DNA of 64,000 bases from the NCBI GenBank assembly GCA_910579655.1, contig CAJTVE010000006.1, positions 1 through 64,000 on the forward strand. Reading direction: 5' to 3'. Shown here piece after piece: positions 37,075-46,930 of this stretch (the stretch's first letter is position 1; every line of letters begins with the position of its first letter). The notes under the pieces are model-generated. The model was not told the origin of the DNA, did no database searches, and was given only the letters and a program-made list of their open reading frames with translations. Source of the DNA: an uncultured Allobaculum sp. (GTDB lineage Bacteria > Bacillota_I > Bacilli_A > Erysipelotrichales > Erysipelotrichaceae). The position numbers and the translations under genes were made by a program.

Positions 37075-38226
37075 TTGCCAGTTTGCTCTGGCGGTAAGGA
37101 AGATGCCTGCACCAACGGAATGAAACTGATCAGTCGCTATCATAAAGATCAGGCAAAAGCACTCAGAGCCTGGTTTGAATGGAACGAACCCTCTAAAGAG
37201 ATTGAGTCGACAAATTTAGATCCATCATCCTGCTCTAGGCAAAACAAAGAGCAGGAAGCAGGAAAACAACAGAGCCAGACAAACAAAAGGAAAGAAGCTT
37301 TTGATCCGGCTTTATCCGCTCTGTTATTCGAAGATCGGATTTTTACTCTGCCAAACAATGCAGATCTGGTCTTTGGCAAGGCACTGCCTGATTCTGTGGA
37401 TCTGGTCATGGATCGTAAAGATCTGCCCAAAGAAAACTGGCATTTTTTTGAAAACTGTCCCCATGCTAATCCCTGGATTTTGCCTGTTGACCGATTTGAT
37501 CCGGCCCTGGCTGCATTGAAAGAAAATGAGGCCCCCGTCCGGACGCATATTTTGATGAATACATCCATGATTGATGAAAAGTGGTGCCGCCCAGCTTTAA
37601 AACCACTCATTGCACCGGAAGATGAAGTCTGCGTTCTGGCTTTCAGCTTCTTTGATGATACAAAAACACTTGCTGACTGGAGCAAACAATATAAGAAGGG
37701 ACAGGGGATCTGGTACCGATCCAATACTGATGTGTTCTTCTGGTATGGCCTTAAGGAAAATCAGGTTCACTGGGTCAATTATTTTACGGATGATGTGATC
37801 AAGATGCAGGATGCGATCCGAAACTCCAATATTCTGCTTCTGACTGGCGGAGCACCAGATCTGATGATGAAACGGATCCGGGAAAAGAAACTGAAAAAGG
37901 TATTGAAGGACTATCAGGGCCTCATTATCGGATATTCAGCCGGTGCTATGGTTCAGCTGGCAGATTACCATATCACGCCGGATGAAGACTATCCGGAATT
38001 CTCCTGGCAAAAAGGCATTGGCTGGCTGGAGGATTTTGATGTAGAAGTCCATTACCATCACTCGCGGATTCAAAAAGATGGCATGAATCAGGCTTACAGC
38101 GCAAAGCCAAAACCGATTTATGCTATTGAAGAACAGGGCGGTATGATTGTTGCTCCTGATGGAACGAAGAGTTTCTTTGGAAAGGTGGAACGCTTCGATC
38201 AAAACCATTCGGATTATGATCTTTGA
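37075..38226 (+). CDS. Peptidase S51-like protein
   Basis: A 383-residue soluble protein. The C-terminal half (about 165-370) is like the class-I glutamine-amidotransferase-fold S51 peptidases (dipeptidase E). It has ILLLTGGAPDLMM, the nucleophile elbow IGYSAGAMVQL, EVHYHH, and IYAIEEQGGMIV. The N-terminal 160 residues are not recognised and include a low-complexity Ser/Gln/Lys stretch (about 40-75). The start is uncertain: TTG 37075 lies 13 bases after GGAGG, and ATG 37120 is in frame. It may cleave Asp-containing dipeptides, but substrate is inferred from family only. Confidence 0.72.
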   Translation: MPVCSGGKEDACTNGMKLISRYHKDQAKALRAWFEWNEPSKEIESTNLDPSSCSRQNKEQEAGKQQSQTNKRKEAFDPALSALLFEDRIFTLPNNADLVFGKALPDSVDLVMDRKDLPKENWHFFENCPHANPWILPVDRFDPALAALKENEAPVRTHILMNTSMIDEKWCRPALKPLIAPEDEVCVLAFSFFDDTKTLADWSKQYKKGQGIWYRSNTDVFFWYGLKENQVHWVNYFTDDVIKMQDAIRNSNILLLTGGAPDLMMKRIREKKLKKVLKDYQGLIIGYSAGAMVQLADYHITPDEDYPEFSWQKGIGWLEDFDVEVHYHHSRIQKDGMNQAYSAKPKPIYAIEEQGGMIVAPDGTKSFFGKVERFDQNHSDYDL

Positions 38227-38749
38227 GTCTTTTGCCAATGGTCTGGTCAATCTCTCCTTTTTGGCAGCTGGCCAGTGTCCTGGAGGCGGGCCAGCAGGGA
38301 TTCTATCCTAAAAAAGAAAAACACAGTTATATTTGATTTGTTTATGAAAGAATTCATCAGTCTTTGACAGGATTCATCAGCGGTTGTTCGGTCTGTGTTC
38401 TTTTGCCTGGCAAAGATTCGCAAACAGTTCTGAAACAGGATAATTGTTGAAGACCTGCAGAATGTGATTGAACACTTGGCGGGCAATAAACTGGCGGAAA
38501 GATAAAATTACCGTAAATAAAGTGAAATGCACGATTTATTTGGCGCGTTATAAAAAAGTCATCCACCTGGATGGCTTTTTCTTTGATCTGCTCTTGATTC
38601 AGTGGAAAGCCAGATGGAATTTATGCATCATCCTTTGAAAGTTGAGAGGGGTTTTGTATCCTATAAGTGCTTGAAATCTATAGACAAATAAAAAGGCTCC
38701 TGGATCAGGAACCTTCGTATTTATGGATTCGGGATGTGGATTGTAAGGG
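38227..38749. other. Intergenic, 523 bases
   Basis: No gene seen. A hairpin GTCATCCA/TGGATGGC flanked by A- and T-runs (38552-38580) looks like a bidirectional terminator. Confidence 0.45.
38691..38716 (-). terminator. Terminator of the spx-like gene
   Basis: AAGGCTCCTG (38693-38702) pairs with CAGGAACCTT (38706-38715) with one mismatch; a T-rich run follows on the minus strand. Confidence 0.75.
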
Positions 38750-39193
38750 CTAGAGATTTCGGGTAACTGAGCTTAAAGACAGGTCAGCCGAAATAATCGA
38801 GGCTTCGATGCGGTTGAGTTCGTCTTTGCGGCGGGATACCGGAACCATAGCTGTGATTTCGTCATCATCATAACCAACAACCATGTTGCGTTCGCTAAGC
38901 ATAATCGGACGCTTTAAAACAGAAGGGTTACGCTGGATAAAGCGGGTGAGCTGGGCGATCGACATCTCATCCAGGGTGTCTTTTAAGGTGAGATACGCTT
39001 TTGAGCGAGTCGAAATGATGTCTTCTGTTCCGTTTTCACAACGGGAAAGCAGATATTTGATTTCAGCTTCGGACAATAAGTTGGAGAAAATGTTCTTCTC
39101 GACGAAATTGATGTGGTTGTCCTCGAGCCATTTTTTGGCTTTGCGGCAGCTAGCGCATCCAGGTGAAGTGTAAAACAATACGGCGTTATTCAT
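38750..39193 (-). CDS. spx: Spx/ArsC-family regulator
   Basis: A 147-residue thioredoxin-like protein. The redox pair Cys13-X2-Cys16 lies in PGCASCRKAKKW, and the KRPIML motif at 94-99 corresponds to the Spx RPI loop. Spx binds the RNA polymerase alpha C-terminal domain and redirects transcription under thiol stress. The CxxC argues for Spx rather than an arsenate reductase. AGGAAAAATT precedes the ATG. It is monocistronic with its own terminator. Confidence 0.85.
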   Translation of the reverse strand: MNNAVLFYTSPGCASCRKAKKWLEDNHINFVEKNIFSNLLSEAEIKYLLSRCENGTEDIISTRSKAYLTLKDTLDEMSIAQLTRFIQRNPSVLKRPIMLSERNMVVGYDDDEITAMVPVSRRKDELNRIEASIISADLSLSSVTRNL

Positions 39194-40316
39194 AATTTTT
39201 CCTCCAAAACTTTCCTAAGTTTGTGAATTGGTTTTGTAGTCGTCTTTCTTAATCACATCTTTATCTTAGACCTTACTTGGGTAAAGATGCAATAACTTTT
39301 TTAAATATTTATATTATTTCTTTATCTTTTAGGTGACAGGATCAGCCTTACCTAAAGAACTAAAGAAGGTTTATATCTGATATGTGCGATAAACCAAAGC
39401 GAATCGCTTTACAAAATCCATTAAAATCATATTAAAAAAATCTGTATAAAACTAATCCGATGTATGAAAAAATCCCATGAATCGTGATAGATTCTCTCTT
39501 TTGATATTTTCTGAATTCCCTTTATTTATCGTCCTACCACCTCTACTTTCTCTCATGTTTTTACAGCTGTAAAAAACAAACCGATTTATTCATAAGTTTC
39601 TTGCATGCAATAAAAATTTGTTTTTATTGTTTCAGAAATTAAGAAAATGTAAAAACAAAATGACTGAGATTATTGGGACCAAAATGGCAGAACCAGCACA
39701 AATAAAATGCCGCCTGTGCTGAGCATTTCCAAAACCTGCTCTTTGATCGAAAAAGAGTATGCCCCATTCCGATTGAATGAACATTAATCCTGAAAAACAG
39801 AGCTGTAAGATTCGAAGATCCAGGGTGGTCTTCTTTTTTTTCTGCCTGTCTTCACATTTCGTCCTTATAAGATCGAGCCAATTCGATCAGACCAGAGTCT
39901 TTTGTTTCGCATTTTCCTGTTCCTTTGACTGTCGGCTTTCTTTCGATCTGCCGATTGCCAGAGCATGCTTCCACAATGCCTGATTTGGCTGCGTTTTACT
40001 CCTTTCAGTTTTGAAAGTTCGGGAATTGAGCAGGAAGTTTCAGAAGAAAAACGGATTTTAACAGTTTGATCACCGTTTGGCAGACAAGAGAATCTGTAAA
40101 GCATTGCAGCAAGCAAAATATCTGAAAATCAGTCAATTATGGAACGCTGATGGCAAAAGTTGGAGAAACAGATTGAAATGTAAATCTAATTCGGTAAAAT
40201 TACTGGACAAAGCACCGAAAAGTAACAATAGAAAACCGGAAAATTTGGTTTGTTCTGTTCAGCCGGGAACTTTTGCCTTTATAATGATGCTTAGAGTTAT
40301 TTAAGGAGAAAATGAT
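39194..40316. other. 1.1-kb intergenic region with clustered palindromes
   Basis: Between divergent spx and fic. No supported gene. Within 80 bases lie TTTTTACAGCTGTAAAAA (39558-39575), TTGCATGCAA (39601-39610) and CAATAAAAA/TTTTTATTG (39608-39616 with 39621-39629). A TATAAT at 40280-40285 is the likely fic -10 box. Confidence 0.5.
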
Positions 40317-41003
40317 ATGGATGTTCGAGATTTACTGAAAAACAACCAGAGCTACTACGAAGATTTTATGACCCGCGCAATTTATAACTCCAACGCGCTG
40401 GAAGGAAGCACTCTGACAAAGAATGAAACCTATGCACTGACTTTCGATTCCAACCACTGCCCGATCAATGCCAATGCCAAAGAAATTCATCAGGCAATCA
40501 ACCATAAAAAAGCCTTGGGAATCATGCTGGATCGTGTCAGTCACAACGTTCCATTAACGGAAGAATTCTTAATTATGGAAAACGATGCCGTAAACGAAAA
40601 TATTCTGTTTGGCGGTGCCTATCGCGAAGATCCGGCTCACGTATCCGGTTCGACAAAAGTTTTCCCAGGACCAGATGAAATTGAAGACTTCCTGCAGGAT
40701 TTCATCCGCCGCTACAATGAATTTGTTGAAAATGGCTTCACGATGGAAGATGTTGCCGATCTGCACATCCAGTTTGAAAATATTCATCCATTCACAGACG
40801 GAAACGGACGGACGGGCCGTATCCTGATCAATTCCATGCTGATCAGTTCTGGACAGGCTCCAATCGTCATTCCTCTGGATATGCGCAATGACTACATTAA
40901 AATGCTGGAAACCAACAATGTCAAAAGCATGGCCGATGCTTTCCGTGAACTTCAGGCCATTGAAGAGGAACGTGCTGAAAATTTCGCTTCTCTTGGCGAA
41001 TAG
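40317..41003 (+). CDS. Fic-domain protein with N-terminal self-inhibitory motif
   Basis: A 228-residue Fic protein. The catalytic loop HPFTDGNGRTGR begins at His157, matching HxFx(D/E)GNGRxxR, so AMP transfer from ATP to a target is expected. The sequence SNALEG at 25-30 fits the inhibitory (S/T)xxxE(G/N) motif in the N-terminal helix, so it should be autoinhibited. The target is unknown. AAGGAGAAAATGAT precedes the ATG. It stands alone; no antitoxin gene adjoins it. Confidence 0.9.
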   Translation: MDVRDLLKNNQSYYEDFMTRAIYNSNALEGSTLTKNETYALTFDSNHCPINANAKEIHQAINHKKALGIMLDRVSHNVPLTEEFLIMENDAVNENILFGGAYREDPAHVSGSTKVFPGPDEIEDFLQDFIRRYNEFVENGFTMEDVADLHIQFENIHPFTDGNGRTGRILINSMLISSGQAPIVIPLDMRNDYIKMLETNNVKSMADAFRELQAIEEERAENFASLGE

Positions 41004-41152
41004 CAGAATCGATAAAAGGTAAAGACAGTCATCGACTGTCTTTCTTTTTGACTGGCCTTTTAGAAAATGACTGACCGGTCCACACAAGCTGATGCATATT
41101 CTTAGACGCATATTCTTAGATGCATACTCTTATTCGGAAAGGAGAAATTCTG

Positions 41153-41608
41153 ATGTTAGAACCAGGAACTCTGGCTCCGGAATTTACATTGCCAGACCAG
41201 AATGGAAATCCCGTTTCCTTGTCTGACTTTCGAGGTCAGAAAGTGATTCTTTATTTCTATCCCAAAGACAACACGAGCGGCTGCACAAAACAAGCGTGTG
41301 CTTACCGGGATGCGTATCCGCAGTTTCTTGAGAAGAATGCCAAAGTCATTGGCATCTCCAAGGATACCGTGCGCTCGCATGCCAACTTTGAAAAGAAGTA
41401 CGAACTTCCATTTACTCTGTTAGCCGATCCGGAGCGCAAAGTACTTGATGCGTATGACGTGCTCAAAGAAAAAACGATGTACGGCAAGAAGGTCAGGGGA
41501 ACTGTACGGACAACGTATCTGATCGATGAAAACGGTAAAATTGAGAAGGCTTACGAAAAAGTAAAACCCGAACAAGATTACGAAATTCTTCTGGCTGATC
41601 TGGGATGA
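41153..41608 (+). CDS. bcp: Thiol peroxidase of the Bcp/PrxQ type
   Basis: A 151-residue peroxiredoxin. Peroxidatic Cys44 and resolving Cys49 lie in NTSGCTKQAC; the family motif YFYPKDNTSGCT is complete, and VLKEKTMYGKKVRGTVRTTYLID follows. It reduces hydrogen and alkyl peroxides with thioredoxin. The ATG at 41153 follows GGAAAGGAG; an earlier frame start at 41120 lacks a site. Closed by a strong terminator. Confidence 0.92.
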   Translation: MLEPGTLAPEFTLPDQNGNPVSLSDFRGQKVILYFYPKDNTSGCTKQACAYRDAYPQFLEKNAKVIGISKDTVRSHANFEKKYELPFTLLADPERKVLDAYDVLKEKTMYGKKVRGTVRTTYLIDENGKIEKAYEKVKPEQDYEILLADLG

Positions 41609-41694
41609 AACCAGGCGAAAAAAGGTAAAGCTGCCCGATTGTTTTCTGGATTTCTGATCTACCTTTAGTCTGTTCCGAAACAGAAAAAGAACTG

Positions 41695-41737
41695 AAATGC
41701 GACCCTTTGCTTCAAGCATAAAAAGGTCGCATTTTTT
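41695..41737 (+). terminator. Terminator of bcp
   Basis: AAATGCGACC (41695-41704) pairs with GGTCGCATTT (41725-41734); a T-run follows. Confidence 0.85.
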
Positions 41738-41877
41738 AGGAGGAGAAAAATTAGCAGGGAATGAAAAGAGAGGAAAATCAGGATGCCGGAAGTATGTTAG
41801 AATTAGGGCAACAAAGCAGATCGCAGGCTTATTCCTGCGATTCATATCTGAGGATCTGAAAAGACGGAGGACTAAAG

Positions 41878-42840
41878 ATGATTAAAAGAATCGGTGTTCT
41901 GACTTCCGGTGGCGACTCTCCTGGAATGAATGCGGCTGTACGGGCAATTACCCGCATCGGAATCAATGCAGGACTGGAAGTTTTTGGCATTTATAACGGA
42001 TACAAAGGAATGGTAGAAGGTTACATTGAACCTTTGACAACTGAGTCCGTGAGTGAGATTCTGACACGCGGCGGAACTGTACTTGGATCTGCCCGTCTGC
42101 CGGAGTTCAAAGATATTGAAGTACGAAAAAAAGCGATTAAACAGTTGCAGCGCCGCGGCATTGAAGCGGTTGTTGTAATTGGCGGCGACGGCTCCTATCG
42201 CGGCGCCCTCGAACTTACCCATATGGGAATTAACTGTATCGGATTGCCTGGTACAATTGATAATGACATTACTTGCACAGATTATACGATCGGCTTTATG
42301 ACCGCGCTTGAAACAGTTGTTGATGCGGTCGATAAACTGCGTGACACCTCTAACTCCCATCACCGCTGCTCCATTGTTGAAGTTATGGGCAACCGCTGCG
42401 GAGACTTGGCTTTATGGTCTGGCATCGCATGCGGTGCGGAAATCGTAGTCACCAGTGAAAGTGGATTCGATGAACAGGATATTCTGGATCGTCTTCGCGA
42501 TCTCGACCAGATCAAGAAGAAAAAACACGCGATTGTGATCATTTCTGAAAAGATCACGGATGTTCACCAGTTTGCCAAACGCGTTACCCTCAATACCGGA
42601 TTCTCCGGACGGGCAACGGTACTTGGCCACATCCAGCGTGGTGGATCTCCATGTCCATTCGACCGTATGCTCGCCAGTCAGATGGGCGAAAAAGCGATTG
42701 ACCTTCTGATGCAGGGAATCGGTGGCCAATGCGTAGCGATCAGAGACAATCAGATCGTAGCTTATCCAATTGAACGAGCATTAGTGATGCCTTCTTCCTC
42801 GAAAAAGCCTCTGACAAACTTGTTTGAGCGTCTGGGATAA
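41878..42840 (+). CDS. pfkA: ATP-dependent 6-phosphofructokinase
   Basis: A 320-residue enzyme converting fructose-6-phosphate to the 1,6-bisphosphate. Motifs: GVLTSGGDSPGMNAAVR (ATP site), GGDGSYRGA, and catalytic LPGTIDNDITCTDYTIGF. The glycine in GGDGS is typical of ATP- rather than PPi-using enzymes. GACGGAGGACTAAAG precedes the ATG. It is followed 68 bases later by pyk, the usual glycolytic operon order in Bacillota. Confidence 0.97.
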   Translation: MIKRIGVLTSGGDSPGMNAAVRAITRIGINAGLEVFGIYNGYKGMVEGYIEPLTTESVSEILTRGGTVLGSARLPEFKDIEVRKKAIKQLQRRGIEAVVVIGGDGSYRGALELTHMGINCIGLPGTIDNDITCTDYTIGFMTALETVVDAVDKLRDTSNSHHRCSIVEVMGNRCGDLALWSGIACGAEIVVTSESGFDEQDILDRLRDLDQIKKKKHAIVIISEKITDVHQFAKRVTLNTGFSGRATVLGHIQRGGSPCPFDRMLASQMGEKAIDLLMQGIGGQCVAIRDNQIVAYPIERALVMPSSSKKPLTNLFERLG

Positions 42841-42908
42841 AAGTCCGGATTTGAGCAATTAAGATAAGCATGGTATAGAATCGTTTTGAAATCAATCGAG
42901 GTATATAT

Positions 42909-44327
42909 ATGGACAAGAAAACAAAAGTTGTCTGCACGATCGGCCCTGCCAGTGAAGACAAAGAAATGATCAAAAAGCTTGTGAACGAAGGCATGAATAT
43001 CTGCCGTCTGAACTTCTCTCATGGTGACTACTCTGAACACGGTGCCCGTATCGAGAAGATCCGCAATGTTTCGAAAGAACTCAAGAAACCGATCGGTATC
43101 ATGCTGGATACAAAAGGTCCTGAAATCCGTCTGGGTGAATTCGAAAATGGCGGCGTTCAGTTCGAAAAAGGTGACGTGGTTACAATCGTCAATGACCCAA
43201 CTGTAATGGGAACCCGTGAAAAATTCGCGATCAATGTTCCTGAAGTCTTTAATGACGTAAAACCTGGTGACTTTATCCTGATGGATGATGGTAAAATGCG
43301 CGTTGATATCACTGAAGTCAACTACGGTAAAGATTTCAAAGGGGTGGTCGCAAACCCACACTTCCTGAAATCCAAAAAAGGATGCAACCTGCCAGGTATC
43401 GTTCTTTCCATGCCATTCCTTTCCAAAAAGGATGAAGCTGACTTACGTTTCGGTGCCCAGAACGATGTAGACTACATCGCATTAAGCTTTGTACGTCGTA
43501 AAGAAGATGTTCTTGCTGTTCGTGACATCCTGATCTCCGAAGGCAAAGACGATATCCAGATTTTCGCCAAAATCGAAAACCAGGAAGGTTTCGACAACCT
43601 GCGTGACATTCTTGAAGTGGCTGACGGCATTATGGTTGCCCGTGGTGACTTAGGTGTGAACGTTTCTCTGGAATACGTTCCAATCTACCAGAAACAGATG
43701 ATCAAAGTTGCAAACGAAATGGGTAAACCAGTGATCACGGCTACTCACATGCTTGAAAGTATGCAGGGAAACCCAAGACCTACTCGTGCTGAAGCCAGTG
43801 ACGTTGCCAATGCCATCATGGATGGTACAGATGCCGTGATGACTTCTGCCGAAACTGCAGCTGGTCTCTATCCAGCTGAAGCTGTACACACATTCACGAA
43901 GATTGCTGACGCAATCGAACCAATGATCGATTACAAGACCAGACTTGCTGATGGAATTGCATCGTCCAACCGCAACATGTCCGACTCCATCGCCATTTCT
44001 GCAGCGGAAACTGCTCTGGCTATGGATATTAAGGCGATCGTTGCCTTTACCCAGTCCGGTCTGACCGCAAAACGTCTGGCTAAATTCCGCCCAGAAGCGC
44101 CAATCATTGCTGTTACTTTCGATGAAAAAGTTCAGCGTTCTCTGCTTCCAGTCTTCGGTGTTCAGCCTGTTGTGACAGACGTACAGAATACTCAGCAGAA
44201 TGACGTTCAGCTGGCGCGCAACATTGCTCTGAAAAACGGACTCCATCATGGGGACAACATCATCGTTGTTGCTGGTTATCCGGTAGGTGCTGGTTCAACC
44301 AACATGATGAAGATTGTAACTGTTTAA
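42909..44327 (+). CDS. pyk: Pyruvate kinase
   Basis: A 472-residue enzyme making pyruvate and ATP from phosphoenolpyruvate. KTKVVCTIGPAS opens the barrel; MLDTKGPEIRLGEF, the catalytic FAKIENQEGFDNL, MVARGDLGV and the signature TATHMLESMQGNPRPTRAEASDV are present. It has no extra C-terminal PEP-utiliser domain, unlike Bacillus pyk. It is cotranscribed with pfkA, so sugar entry from the many PTS and hydrolase genes here is matched by glycolytic flux. Confidence 0.97.
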   Translation: MDKKTKVVCTIGPASEDKEMIKKLVNEGMNICRLNFSHGDYSEHGARIEKIRNVSKELKKPIGIMLDTKGPEIRLGEFENGGVQFEKGDVVTIVNDPTVMGTREKFAINVPEVFNDVKPGDFILMDDGKMRVDITEVNYGKDFKGVVANPHFLKSKKGCNLPGIVLSMPFLSKKDEADLRFGAQNDVDYIALSFVRRKEDVLAVRDILISEGKDDIQIFAKIENQEGFDNLRDILEVADGIMVARGDLGVNVSLEYVPIYQKQMIKVANEMGKPVITATHMLESMQGNPRPTRAEASDVANAIMDGTDAVMTSAETAAGLYPAEAVHTFTKIADAIEPMIDYKTRLADGIASSNRNMSDSIAISAAETALAMDIKAIVAFTQSGLTAKRLAKFRPEAPIIAVTFDEKVQRSLLPVFGVQPVVTDVQNTQQNDVQLARNIALKNGLHHGDNIIVVAGYPVGAGSTNMMKIVTV

Positions 44328-44351
44328 GACATAATCCAATAAAATCTATAC

Positions 44352-44383
44352 AAAAAAACCACGGCTGATCCCGTGGTTTTTTT
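44352..44383 (+). terminator. Terminator of pfkA-pyk
   Basis: AACCACGG (44357-44364) pairs with CCGTGGTT (44371-44378); a T-run follows. Confidence 0.88.
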
Positions 44384-44420
44384 GCGCCGAACTCTTGGCT
44401 TCATACCGGTTGGTTCAATG

Positions 44421-44451
44421 AAAAAGACTTCCGTTTGATGATGGAAGTCTT
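44421..44451 (-). terminator. Terminator of the arginase-like gene
   Basis: AGACTTCC (44426-44433) pairs with GGAAGTCT (44444-44451); a T-run follows on the minus strand. Confidence 0.7.
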
Positions 44452-44510
44452 GAATGAGACAGGGGAGCGTCCACTACATGGATCTATATGAGTACCCACT
44501 GAAAAGGACT

Positions 44511-45368
44511 TTATTTCATGATGTCCAATGAACTGAGGACTTCATTTAAACGAATAGCGTCCCAGGGCAGGTTTTCTGCAATGGTCAAGCCGACCAGGTC
44601 GGTACAAGATTGAGCGTCTTGTAAAATCTGGTTCACCTGAGCCAAAGATAAGCGACCAATGACGGCAAAAAAATCTTCAGGATTCTTGTATGGTTCAGCA
44701 GGGTATTGAGAATAATAGTCGTAGGGCGAAAGAACGTCGACATCCCAATGGATGGCAATCTTTTGAATCCCCTGTTTTTGGATCCATTCTTTGACGGCAT
44801 GCGGATGGGCGGTAATTTGTTCGGGTGTTAGAAACTGGATATTCAATTCTTTTACCCATTTCTCTTTTGGCCGCAGGTCTTTTTCAATCAATCCGGCATA
44901 TAAAATTCTGTCTGGCAATACTGGATTCTTTACTTCTGTTAATGGATTTCCTGGATTTAAGCCCAAAAGGTTGGCAACTGGCATTTCATGAAAGTGGCGG
45001 GTGGTTCCAATTTTGGAAATGTCAGGATGCGCATCCAGCCAGAGAATCCCAAAACTGTCCCCATATTTTTCGCGCAGCCATGCAAATGGGGTTTGAGAAA
45101 CAGAGCAATCGCCGCCTAAAATTACGACTTGATCGGGATTGGCTTCCTCTAAAATGGCCCGCGCCTGTTTCTCCTGGGCTTGCAGTGCGCTTTGGGCATC
45201 TACAATGGATCCAGAAGTGTCTGAATCAAGGCAGCAGATCGTATAAGAAGGAGTCTGGCAGGATTCTGGGACAATGGCTTTTAAAATTTGTTGCCCCAGA
45301 ATGTAATCTGGGTTCATCCCGCCCTGCCAGCGTGCCCAGTTGAGACGCAGCGTTTTGTTTTTATTCAT
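44511..45368 (-). CDS. Arginase/ureohydrolase-family protein with altered metal motif
   Basis: A 285-residue ureohydrolase-fold protein. Two metal motifs are kept: DAHPDISK and HWDVDVLSP. The first, normally GGDHS, is GGDCS, so one manganese ligand histidine is replaced by cysteine. The usual second His of the DAHxDxH pattern is Lys (DISK), so arginase activity is doubtful and the substrate is unknown. The ATG at 45368 follows AGAGGACT and overlaps the stop of the GH1 gene upstream by 8 bases, so translation is coupled. A longer frame from 45389 has no better site. Confidence 0.8.
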   Translation of the reverse strand: MNKNKTLRLNWARWQGGMNPDYILGQQILKAIVPESCQTPSYTICCLDSDTSGSIVDAQSALQAQEKQARAILEEANPDQVVILGGDCSVSQTPFAWLREKYGDSFGILWLDAHPDISKIGTTRHFHEMPVANLLGLNPGNPLTEVKNPVLPDRILYAGLIEKDLRPKEKWVKELNIQFLTPEQITAHPHAVKEWIQKQGIQKIAIHWDVDVLSPYDYYSQYPAEPYKNPEDFFAVIGRLSLAQVNQILQDAQSCTDLVGLTIAENLPWDAIRLNEVLSSLDIMK

Positions 45369-46773
45369 CGTGGAGTCCTCTCTTTCCATTGGTTGTGATC
45401 ACTTGTTTATACCAGTCAAAGCTGTCCTTGCGAATGCGTTTGAGGGTGCCTTTTCCCTGATCGTCTCGATCGACGTAAATGAAGCCATAACGTTTTTCCA
45501 TCTGCCCTTCGGACTGACTGACAAGATCGATCGGTGCCCAGCTTGTATAGCCAAGTAAGTTGACTCCATCTTCTATAGCTTGCTCGACTTGAAGAAGATG
45601 CTGTCGGAAAAAATCAATGCGGTAAGGATCATGAATATGAACTCCATCATTTTCCTGCACAGGCACATCGTGAAAGCCCATCCCGTTTTCAACGATAAAC
45701 AACGGCTTCTGGTAGCGGTCATACAGCTCATTGAGAAAAATCCGCAGCCCTTTCGGGTCAATTTGATAGCCCCAGTCGGATACGCTCAGATAGGGATTCT
45801 TAATGGCTTTGGTCAGGTTGCCGGCGACGCGTTCGCTATTCGATGATGCCGTTGCTACATCACTGGCATAGTAGGAAAATGAGATGAAATCAACAGTATG
45901 CTTCAAATGATTTTCATCGTCTGGCTCCATTTGAATTCGGATGTTGTTTTCCCTAAAAAAGCGTTTCATATAGCCTGGATAACACCCACGCACCTGGACA
46001 TCACTGAAAAATAAGGTCTGACGTTCTTTGTCGATTTTGGCGAGAACATCATCAGGATTGTAGGTTTGAGCGTAAATTGGGGTCCCGGCAATCATGCAGC
46101 CGATCATAAAATCGGGATTGATTTCATGACCAAGCTTGACTGTTTTGGCACTGGCGACAAACTGATGATGAATTGCCTGGTAGAGAAGGGATGGATCAAT
46201 TTCATCTGGCATGCCCGCAATGCCCCCTCCATTAAAAGGGGCATGCAAAGTCATGTTGATTTCGTTAAATGTCAGCCAGTAACGGATCTTGTCTTTGTAG
46301 CGGCGCATAATGAATTCAGCAAATTTGAGATAGAAAGCAATCAATCGCCGGTCGGCCCAGCCGTTGTATTTAGTGGCTAAAGCCAGGGGCATCTCATAGT
46401 GTGAGATCGTGACCAGCGGTTCCATCCCTCGCAAGAGAACAGCTTCAACCAGCCGGTCTACATAAGCCACGCCTGCAGGATTCGGTTCTGCTTCTTCGCC
46501 GGTTGGGAATAAGCGGGTCCATGGAATTGAGAACCGAAAGGTTTTAAACCCCATCTCCTGCATCAGATCTAAGTCGCTTTCGAAGCGATGATAGAAATCA
46601 ATCGCTTCCTGTTTTGGATACCAGGCTTTGGGCGGAATGCTGGGAGCAAAGAACACTCCTTGGTCTAAAGCGTCAGCTGTTGAGAATCCTTTGCCATCTT
46701 CTAAAACCGCTCCTTCACATTGGTTGGCAGCCAGCGCACCGCCCCATAAAAAGTTTTCGCTAAACATATTCAC
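45361..46773 (-). CDS. GH1 6-phospho-beta-glucosidase, second copy
   Basis: A 470-residue GH1 enzyme. Acid/base Glu171 lies in TFNEIN and nucleophile Glu362 in FIVENGMG. It is a paralog of the GH1 gene at 22 kb (shared FLWGGA, SHYEMP, NELYDRYQKPLFIVENG). The start is the GTG at 46773 or the ATG six bases later; AAGGAAGG precedes both. It ends inside the start of the arginase-like gene. The RpiR gene lies just upstream on the same strand. No PTS gene adjoins, so its phosphorylated substrate must be imported by a system elsewhere. Confidence 0.88.
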   Translation of the reverse strand: MNMFSENFLWGGALAANQCEGAVLEDGKGFSTADALDQGVFFAPSIPPKAWYPKQEAIDFYHRFESDLDLMQEMGFKTFRFSIPWTRLFPTGEEAEPNPAGVAYVDRLVEAVLLRGMEPLVTISHYEMPLALATKYNGWADRRLIAFYLKFAEFIMRRYKDKIRYWLTFNEINMTLHAPFNGGGIAGMPDEIDPSLLYQAIHHQFVASAKTVKLGHEINPDFMIGCMIAGTPIYAQTYNPDDVLAKIDKERQTLFFSDVQVRGCYPGYMKRFFRENNIRIQMEPDDENHLKHTVDFISFSYYASDVATASSNSERVAGNLTKAIKNPYLSVSDWGYQIDPKGLRIFLNELYDRYQKPLFIVENGMGFHDVPVQENDGVHIHDPYRIDFFRQHLLQVEQAIEDGVNLLGYTSWAPIDLVSQSEGQMEKRYGFIYVDRDDQGKGTLKRIRKDSFDWYKQVITTNGKRGLHDE

Positions 46774-46830
46774 TTACCTTCCTTGCTTCCAAGAACTCTT
46801 TGGATGGCTTCAGTATAGAAAAGGGGAAGG

Positions 46831-46862
46831 AAAAGAAAAATGGTCCGAAACTGTTTCGGACC
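46831..46862 (-). terminator. Terminator of the RpiR gene
   Basis: A perfect 9-bp stem GGTCCGAAA/TTTCGGACC (46842-46850 with 46854-46862), loop CTG; a T-rich run follows on the minus strand. Confidence 0.8.
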
Positions 46863-46930
46863 AAAGGGATCAGATTGGAAATTGAAACGAGCAAACAGAT
46901 GAGACATCTGGACTCAAATAAGTACTGAGC

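Noticed and set aside
44511..45368. Assignment as a true arginase
   Set aside because: The first metal motif is GGDCS and the second lacks its last histidine, so only family membership is claimed.
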